Below are positions 5,636-12,200 of a stretch of DNA of 27,144 nt, piece after piece (position 1 is the first letter of the stretch; each line of letters begins with the position of its first letter). The notes below the pieces were generated by a model. It saw only the letters and a list, made by a program, of their open reading frames with translations. It was not told the origin of the DNA and made no database searches. This stretch comes from a virus. The DNA is taken from positions 1 through 27,144 of IMG/VR virus record IMGVR_UViG_3300032323_000136. The stretch is one strand, 5' to 3'. Position numbers and translations under genes: made by a program.

Positions 5636-7990
5636 TTAGTATGTACCACCATCGATGTTAAATCCATCGAGAGTAGAAGTTGATGCACCAGCACCAGTAA
5701 TGTTAGTGCCAACATAGATTGCTTTAGCAACTGATAAACCACCAGACAATACAACTGCTGCAGTACCTAACGCAGAAGCATCAGTAGCACTAGTAAATGT
5801 TACTGCACCAGATGCAGCAAGAGTAGTACCGCTGAAAGATGAAGAAGTGATTGTCTTGTTGCTTAAAGACTCAGTACCAGCCAATGTCGCAAGAGTACCA
5901 GTTGTTGGTAGCGTTACGTTAGTGTTGCCAGTAGTGGTAAGTGTAGTGGTGTGAGCACCAGAAGTAGTAAGATTACCACCAAGTGTGATTGTCTTACCAG
6001 AGTTATTAACACCAGTGCCACCATATTCTCCAGCAATTACAGTACCCTGCCAAGTACCAGTACCAATAGTACCAAGAGTAGTAATAGAAGACTGACCAAC
6101 GTATGTTGATGCAATATCAACAGAATCAGTATTAACAGTAATACGATCTGCAGTACCAACTACATCTAAAGTATTACCAGACTTAGTTAAACCAGCACCA
6201 GCTGTAATTTGACCAGCACCAGAGAACTGACTGAATGTGATTGCAGTAGTACCGATAGTAATTGCACCATCGTTAGAAACTACGTAACCATTATCTGCTT
6301 GAGTCGTACCTTCTTCAACGAAGAAGAAAGTTCCTGGAGAAACTTCAATATCTGGATTGTTGTCGAAGTCTGTTGCACGAGTCCATGAACCAGAAGCAAC
6401 AACGTAAATACCGTTTTGTGAACCAGTTGTTTGATTCTTAACAAGAACACGATCGCCAACAGAAAGAGCAACTCCGTCAATAGTTTGAGTGTTGCTTAGA
6501 GTAATGTTTGCAGTAGTTGCAGCACGAACAGACGCTTTAACATCTAGACCATTTGATAGTGAGTCAACGTATGCTTTAGTGGCTAGATCGCTAGACTGAG
6601 TAGGATTTGCTGCATTGCCAACACGCTTACCACCAACGTCAACGATACCAGTACCTTGTGGAACTAGGTTTACGTTAGTGTTTGAACCACCAGCAGTAAA
6701 TGTTAATGCTCCAGTACCAGTAATAGAACCATTTGTAGTTCCAGTACCACCGTAGGCAACACCGATTGTTGTGCCCTGCCAAGTACCAGTGCCGATAGTT
6801 CCAACGCTAGTTAAACTAGAAGTAACAACGCTAGAATTTAAAGTAGTGCCAGTTAATGTTCCAGCTGCAGCAGTAACAGTAGCTGAACTGCCAAGTGAAA
6901 CAGATGTTCCGTTAATTGTAACAGAACTATTTGTAAGAGAACTGTTACCAATATTTGTAATAGTATTGCTTGCACCAGAGATAGTCTTATTAGTGAGAGT
7001 CTGTGCTAAGTCTACTAGAACTACAGTACCAGACGCATCTGGGAATGTAATTGTACGATCCGCTGTAGGATCTGTAACAGAAAGTGTTGTCTCAAACGCA
7101 TCAGCAGTTGAACCTTCGAATGTGATGCTACTGTCTGTTACGTTTAGGTTACTAATTGTAACACCAGTGATAACTGGGTTTGTTAATGTTTTATTAGTAA
7201 GAGTCTGAGTACCATCTAAAGTAACAACAGTGTTGTCGATGTCAAATGTTACGCTAGTTGCTGAACCAACTGCAGAAACTGAAGAAGTAATACCAGTGCC
7301 ACCAACAAATGTAATTGTATCTGTTCCAAGAGAAACAGAATCAGTACCAGTGTCGCCAGCGATAGAAAGAGTAGTGGAGATACTTGCTGTACCTGCAGCA
7401 GTCAAACGACCTTGAGCATCAACAGTAAATGTAGGAATTGCAGTAGCAGAACCGTAAGAACCAGCAGTCACTGATGTGTTTGCTAGTGCGATTGTAGAGG
7501 TATTTGCACCATCATTATTGGTAACAGTAATACCAGTACCACCAGTTACTGCACCACCGACTGTATCAAAAATAAACTCAGCAAGAGTAGTAGAGGTGTC
7601 ACCAATGTGAAGATTAGTAATTACTGTCTTACCAGTACCATTTGGGGTGATAAGAATATCACCATTACTGTTAGTTGAACTTAATGTATTGCCATTAAGA
7701 TCTAAGTTATCAACTTTTAAATTGTCAAGTTTGCTATCAGCGTCAACAACTAGGGCAGAACTTGCAGTTAATGTACCCCTTGTATGATCCAGCATATCGG
7801 TGAAATATTTACCACCAATGACAAAATGATTTGCTGCATTACCTGCAGTTTCTGAACCGATACCGATGTATAATCTATCACCACCATTTGATCCGTTATC
7901 TGTTAAGGCAGAATACGCTAGTTCACCAGCTGCAAGTGTACTAGGATTTCCACTTACTGAACTGCGTTTTATACGAATTATTGAAGCCAT
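5636..7990 (-). CDS. Long repetitive tail fibre protein
   Basis: This is a 784-aa fibre. Its N-terminus, 'MASIIRIKRSSVSGNPSTLA' followed by 'AGELAYSALTDNGSNGGDRLY', is the Mtd-N-like attachment module of many phage fibres. The shaft has 'TLTNKT' repeats, 'GSYGSATAIPTFTVDAQGRL', and two copies of 'GTIGTGTWQGT...YGGTG' (about residues 395-420 and 640-665). Between them lies a widespread fibre segment, 'SSDLATKAYVDSLSNGLDVK' and 'SVGDRVLVKNQTTGSQNGIY', ending 'TIGTTAITFSQFSGAGQ'. The C-terminus ('STLDGFNIDGGTY') has no obvious receptor-binding head, intramolecular chaperone or C-type-lectin variable region. It may be a shaft capped by another subunit, perhaps the C1q fibre or 198-aa protein downstream. 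It starts 13 nt after the 82-aa gene with GGAG upstream, and a terminator follows its stop. Confidence 0.86.
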   Translation of the reverse strand: MASIIRIKRSSVSGNPSTLAAGELAYSALTDNGSNGGDRLYIGIGSETAGNAANHFVIGGKYFTDMLDHTRGTLTASSALVVDADSKLDNLKVDNLDLNGNTLSSTNSNGDILITPNGTGKTVITNLHIGDTSTTLAEFIFDTVGGAVTGGTGITVTNNDGANTSTIALANTSVTAGSYGSATAIPTFTVDAQGRLTAAGTASISTTLSIAGDTGTDSVSLGTDTITFVGGTGITSSVSAVGSATSVTFDIDNTVVTLDGTQTLTNKTLTNPVITGVTISNLNVTDSSITFEGSTADAFETTLSVTDPTADRTITFPDASGTVVLVDLAQTLTNKTISGASNTITNIGNSSLTNSSVTINGTSVSLGSSATVTAAAGTLTGTTLNSSVVTSSLTSVGTIGTGTWQGTTIGVAYGGTGTTNGSITGTGALTFTAGGSNTNVNLVPQGTGIVDVGGKRVGNAANPTQSSDLATKAYVDSLSNGLDVKASVRAATTANITLSNTQTIDGVALSVGDRVLVKNQTTGSQNGIYVVASGSWTRATDFDNNPDIEVSPGTFFFVEEGTTQADNGYVVSNDGAITIGTTAITFSQFSGAGQITAGAGLTKSGNTLDVVGTADRITVNTDSVDIASTYVGQSSITTLGTIGTGTWQGTVIAGEYGGTGVNNSGKTITLGGNLTTSGAHTTTLTTTGNTNVTLPTTGTLATLAGTESLSNKTITSSSFSGTTLAASGAVTFTSATDASALGTAAVVLSGGLSVAKAIYVGTNITGAGASTSTLDGFNIDGGTY

Positions 7991-8003
7991 TTTTTAATCT
8001 CCG

Positions 8004-8252
8004 TTAAAATTCTCCACCTTCCATATTCTGCGCATCTAGCGTAGTGGTCGATGTCCATCTGTTTGTTGTTGTTCTATATACTAAAATAGACCCATTGTTC
8101 TTACCATTAGTCGTAGTATCAATATCAGCTATGGAATCTAAGGACTCCACTACTGTAGGGTTTGATGCATTAGTCGAAGAAATAGTTAATTGTTGTTGAT
8201 TTGAAACAACAAACAATTCATTCTCGTCAATTGTAGCTATAATATCTGCCAT
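8004..8252 (-). CDS. Small single-repeat virion protein (82 aa)
   Basis: An 82-aa protein beginning 'MADIIATIDENELFVVSNQQ'. Its second half, 'LDSIADIDTTTNGKNNGSIL' then 'VYRTTTNRWTSTTTLDAQ', looks like one copy of the LDDLxDV...LKYNGxxW repeat that occurs three times in the 278-aa protein at 936-1772. The ending 'MEGGEF' resembles short marine phage proteins of the same kind. The start follows the 111-aa gene stop by one base (TAA-T-ATG) and the 784-aa fibre starts 13 nt downstream. The context suggests an adaptor or joint for the fibre downstream; no specific function can be assigned. Confidence 0.78.
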   Translation of the reverse strand: MADIIATIDENELFVVSNQQQLTISSTNASNPTVVESLDSIADIDTTTNGKNNGSILVYRTTTNRWTSTTTLDAQNMEGGEF

Positions 8253-8253
8253 A

Positions 8254-8589
8254 TTAAATCTGTGTAATTTCTGGATTTACTGTTACAATACCTTCCACCA
8301 CTCTAGTTTTAGTTCCAGATGGCGAGGTAATTTCTACGTCGTATAGGTATCTTCCAGGAGGTATCGCTCCAGAAGAACTGGCAGATAACTGTAATCTAAC
8401 CTTACCTTCACTGGCACTAAAAATTGAAGCAGTGAAATTATAGGAAATTGAAGAACTAAAAGACTTTCTAATTTGAGAAGCCACAGAGTAACCTGTCAAA
8501 TTTAGAGGTGCACCGCTACTCGATCCGACAGTAATAATATTACTGTAATCAGCACCTTGATCAATAAAAATATTTGCTACTGTAGCCAT
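8254..8589 (-). CDS. Small β-sandwich virion protein (BppU N-terminal-like)
   Basis: A 111-aa protein, 'MATVANIFIDQGADYSNIIT', with 'GAPLNLTGYSVASQIRKSFS' (about 26-45), 'GKVRLQLSASSSGAIPPGRY' (64-83), 'LYDVEITSPSGTKTRVVEGI' (84-103) and 'VTVNPEITQI'. This pattern (F.QG.d....i.....G.p..L.G......ir, then iPpG.Y.YDv........R.veG...v.PeiT) is typical of small phage structural proteins that resemble the BppU N-terminal domain. No catalytic residues are visible. It is the first gene after the terminator at 8634-8660 and sits behind a late-promoter-like AATAAATA and a GGGAG ribosome binding site, so it probably heads a transcription unit with the 82-aa and 784-aa genes. An accessory fibre or baseplate protein is most likely. 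Confidence 0.8.
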   Translation of the reverse strand: MATVANIFIDQGADYSNIITVGSSSGAPLNLTGYSVASQIRKSFSSSISYNFTASIFSASEGKVRLQLSASSSGAIPPGRYLYDVEITSPSGTKTRVVEGIVTVNPEITQI

Positions 8590-8610
8590 CTATCACTCCC
8601 GTTACTTCTT

Positions 8611-8618
8611 TATTTATT
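8611..8618 (-). promoter_or_regulatory. Candidate T4-type late promoter (AATAAATA)
   Basis: AATAAATA on the minus strand matches the T4 late -10 motif TATAAATA at 7 of 8 positions. It sits 21 nt upstream of the 111-aa gene start and just downstream of the terminator at 8634-8660. The position is what a new transcription unit would need, but a single AT-rich match is weak evidence alone. Confidence 0.5.
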
Positions 8619-8633
8619 CGTTTTAAGATCTGC

Positions 8634-8660
8634 AAAAAATAAACCCCACAAACGTGGGGT
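8634..8660 (-). terminator. Rho-independent terminator after the second adhesin cassette
   Basis: On the minus strand ACCCCAC-GTTT-GTGGGGT is a perfect 7-bp stem with a four-base loop (8660-8643), followed by TTATTTTTT. It lies 23 nt beyond the stop of the 190-aa gene and separates the adhesin cassettes from the second fibre block. Confidence 0.88.
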
Positions 8661-8682
8661 CTACTTAGGAGGGAGTGCTACA

Positions 8683-9255
8683 TTAACCTGCGAAGTTGGC
8701 AGATTGAATAACAGTAATAAGTTCTTCCACAGTATCAACTGCAGAAATAGCAGTTTCGAGACGATTTGCTTCAGCCACTACATCAGCACGACTAGTCGCT
8801 GTTTCTGCTGGAATATCGATATTACGTTCAATTTTACGAACCAACATCCAATCACTTTGTGATAAAATTGAGTTGGCAGTTTGTTTAAATTGATTAATAT
8901 ACTGAGACTTTAATCCAAGAGCTTTTTTACCTTGAGCATCTGGCTCACCATCTTCTAAGTCTTTGGCAGTAGATGTAAAAGTAATCTTTACAATTTTTTC
9001 AACAGAATCAAATTCTGGAGCGTTTTCAACAACACTGTAAAAACGATCATCTGGACGTGCAGCAAACGCTACATCATAAATGCCTAGATCTTGTTTCTGG
9101 ACTGTAGTTAAAGACATTAATGAAGAAGGAGAGTATTGAGTGCCGTTTTTATCTTCCCAAATGTTATATGGAGAAAACAGTTTAATAACTTCAACTTCTG
9201 AAGACTCGTTGGTTAATGGATTTGTTACCATTTCATTTTTTACTAAAGCGAACAT
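8683..9255 (-). CDS. Tail-fibre-assembly-like protein, partner of the 1694-aa adhesin
   Basis: A 190-aa acidic protein, 'MFALVKNEMVTNPLTNESSE'. The first half has 'LFSPYNIWEDKNGTQYSPSS' and 'TTVQKQDLGIYDVAF', resembling N-terminal parts of phage tail-fibre-assembly proteins. The second half, 'SQYINQFKQTANSILSQSDW' followed by 'MLVRKIERNIDIP' and 'SRADVVAEANRLETAISAVD', ends 'TVEELITVIQSANFAG', a DUF4376/Tfa-like helical C-terminus. The 186-aa protein at 14403-14963 has the same C-terminal layout, so the two are paralogues. The gene lies directly after the giant adhesin behind AAAGGA. Known: such small proteins downstream of fibres often act as folding chaperones or tip caps. Inferred: it serves the 1694-aa adhesin. 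Confidence 0.83.
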   Translation of the reverse strand: MFALVKNEMVTNPLTNESSEVEVIKLFSPYNIWEDKNGTQYSPSSLMSLTTVQKQDLGIYDVAFAARPDDRFYSVVENAPEFDSVEKIVKITFTSTAKDLEDGEPDAQGKKALGLKSQYINQFKQTANSILSQSDWMLVRKIERNIDIPAETATSRADVVAEANRLETAISAVDTVEELITVIQSANFAG

Positions 9256-9281
9256 TTTTATTTCCTTTAAAGAATTTCTAT

Positions 9282-9289
9282 TATTTATC
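9282..9289 (-). promoter_or_regulatory. Candidate late promoter (GATAAATA) before the 190-aa gene
   Basis: GATAAATA matches TATAAATA at 7 of 8 positions and includes the stop codon of the 1694-aa gene. It is 26 nt upstream of the 190-aa start. It could give the partner protein its own late transcript, though a chance match is possible in AT-rich DNA. Confidence 0.35.
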
Positions 9290-12200
9290 TAGCGTTGGCA
9301 TACTTAAATGGAGCATCAGCAAAAGCAGCGTAAACATAATTACCACCACTGGCATTTTCAGACGCACCAGTTGACCTTATTTTAAAGCCATTACTTACAA
9401 AATCTTTTGCGTCTCCTGCAGCTTCTGCATTAGCAAGCTGGGCGAAAAGAGCTACTGATGATGGATTAATCGGATCTCTAGCTGCATCAACGATCATCCA
9501 ACTTGCAGTTGCATCTGTTCGTTTAATCATAATCCATTTAGGTCTAAATCCTGTGTAGATAAATGGACCATCTGTAGAACCATTACCTGTGTAAGAACCG
9601 AAACTACTAAATCCTGGAACTTCTGCCCAAAGATATGCAATAAAAGCATCACCAGTACCATTTAATCCAGCACCAGCACTATTACCTACTGAGAATGTAA
9701 AATTTCCTGGAGGAGCATTACCCCAAACTGCACCACTTGTATTTTGAACAGCAGATTCATTTAAACGAAGATAAGATTGCGCACCATTAGATAAGTTAGC
9801 GTGCCATACATTCCAAGAGTTCCAAGAAGCAGTTCCATTTGTTGTTGATTTAACAATCATCATTTTTGGTAAATTACCAAGATTGTGTGCTATTGTTTGA
9901 TTTGCTGCACCATTACCACCATAGCTGACAATATCGAATCCTGGTATTCTTCCACGATTCCATGCCCATGAAACATAAGATGTTCCAGTGTTATTATAGT
10001 CTTGACCATTAGCAAGTTGAAAGCCATTTGGTAAAAATGTTTGTACTCCACCAGTATCTGTAGTCTGAGCACCAGTGTCATGAGACAATAATTGTCTAGT
10101 TGGTCCACGAACAGTATCAGTCCAACGATGACCATAACTAGCAGTACTACGAGCCTTTAACCATACCAAATCTGGAGTGGTTACAAAGTTACCGAATGAG
10201 TCTGGTAGATTAAATGAACCAACGTCTTTTAAGTTCTTAGTATTAAGTGCTCTAAATCCAGATGGTGGAGCATATGTAAATCCGTTTTGTCCGAAGTTTA
10301 TATTAAATGAAGCAGTTGCAGATCCTTCACCTTCGCCTACTGCGAATCTATATTCTATGTTTCTTACAACACCAGAATATACTCCTTGAGAAACTCCATT
10401 CTTAAAGAATTGTAAAGTTCCATTGTCGGCATCAAATGCGCAACCGATAGTATCTCCAGTAGTCCAAGAAGCACCATATGATTGTGGTGACGATCCAGGC
10501 ATGTTTGTAAAGATACCTTGTCCGCTACCACCACCATAGTATCCATAACCTCTATTGGAACCTTCATACATGTTATGAGCAGAGGTATAGGTTGCAGCCT
10601 GAACTATACCAACAGCAGATCCTGTGGTTACGTTACCAGTACATGCAGCTTCAAAATACCACTTTCCTGTAGTCATTGAAAGTGTAGAGGATGCGCAACT
10701 TTCTCCTGATGAGGTAACAACACGCAAGCCACCATTAGTTATTGTAGCAGTGCTAGAAGTCATAGTAGCATAGTTACCACGAACACCAGTACCATCGTCA
10801 TAGTCTGTTGGTGTGTCAAATGGTGCACTATTAAATAAAGAAGTTTCTGCACCAGTGCCGATATAAGAAGATGCGTTAGTGTATGATAAAATTACAACAC
10901 CAGCACCACCGCTGGCACCTGGATTGTTTGCTCCGCCAGCACCATTACCACCGCCACCGCCAGTATTGTTTACACCTGCGAAACCTTGATTACCACCACC
11001 GCCAATACCACCAGTTACACCACCACCACCAGCATAGAAAGCTGATACTCCAGTAATTGATGATGCTAAACCAGCACCACCATTTGGATTATTGCTAGGA
11101 CCATCGCCAACACCGCCTGCTCCACCACCGCCACCACCTTGGTATTGATTGGCAGAACCACCATTATTACCTTGTCCAGCAGTTCCTGCACCACCTGCAA
11201 AAGATCCTGGGGTTGTTGGTCCAGAGGCTCCGCCACCAGATCCACCACTAAGTCCTGCTTTTTGGTTAGTAGCACCACCGCCACCACCAATAGAAGTTAA
11301 TGAAGCAAATACTGAATTGGTTCCGTTTGTTCCGTTTGTTCCTGCACCACCAGTACCACCTGCACCACCACTACCGACTGTTACGGTATATGAAGTTCCA
11401 GGTGTTACTGATAGAGTTCCAGTTAGCATACCACCTGCTCCACCACCGCCACCAGTGGCTACTGTGTGGTTATTTCCACCACCGCCACCACCGCCTGCAA
11501 CTACAAGGTAGTTTACTGATGTTACACCAGTTGGAGCGACCCAAGTATATGTTCCTGGAGTTCCGTAGTATAACACATTAGGTGCACTGTTTGGGATTGG
11601 AGGAGTAATATTAACGGCAGTCCAATTATTATTATTACCAGATGTATCGTAACCCAATGTGATTACGTTTCTATCATCACTAAATGGTAAATAGTAACCA
11701 TTAGTACCATATGTACCAATATAGCGTTTAGGCATCCAGTTGCTATTGGCATCGAATTCACCAAAAGGAGATGCTGTTAGTGATTGTCCGTCAACAAAGT
11801 TAACTTCTGCAATATAAAGATCGCAGTGATTACCGTTGTTAAGAGCGTGTCTTCCAATAGTATGTAAGACATTATTGTTAATTTGTAAATCTTGATTTTG
11901 CGTTGGAACAGCAGTATAAGATGAGAATGGATAGTAAACACCATTAACAAAAATTCTCATTCTGTTAAACGCAGAAACTTGTGTAGTATCACAAGAAATA
12001 ACTATGTTATACCAATCGGAAGTGCTAGTGAATAACTGATTAGTTTCGTTTCCAGCAACATTGTGTGCTGTCATTCGAATTGCGTTTGAAGTACCAAATG
12101 CGAAACTAAATGACCCGTTAGTTGAATCAGAATTACCAGCTGCAAAAAATCTTTGATCTGTTCCAAGTACGTTTCTTTTAACCCAAGCACTCCAAGTCCA

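Noticed and set aside
6771-7208. 145-aa plus-strand open frame rich in Val
   Set aside because: It lies antisense to the 784-aa fibre, whose low-complexity codons leave the opposite frame open. No homology or start signal is seen.
5636-7990. Possible diversity-generating retroelement target, because the fibre N-terminus resembles Mtd
   Set aside because: No C-type-lectin variable region, template repeat or reverse transcriptase gene is visible in the window.
11149-11511. Proline-rich open frame on the plus strand (120 aa)
   Set aside because: It is the antisense shadow of the glycine-rich domain: GGN codons read backwards give Pro. No ribosome binding site or neighbouring plus-strand gene supports it.
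10875-11567. Repeated ccaccacc tracts that could look like a CRISPR or satellite array
   Set aside because: There are no regular spacers or conserved repeat units; the pattern is fully explained by glycine codons in an open frame.
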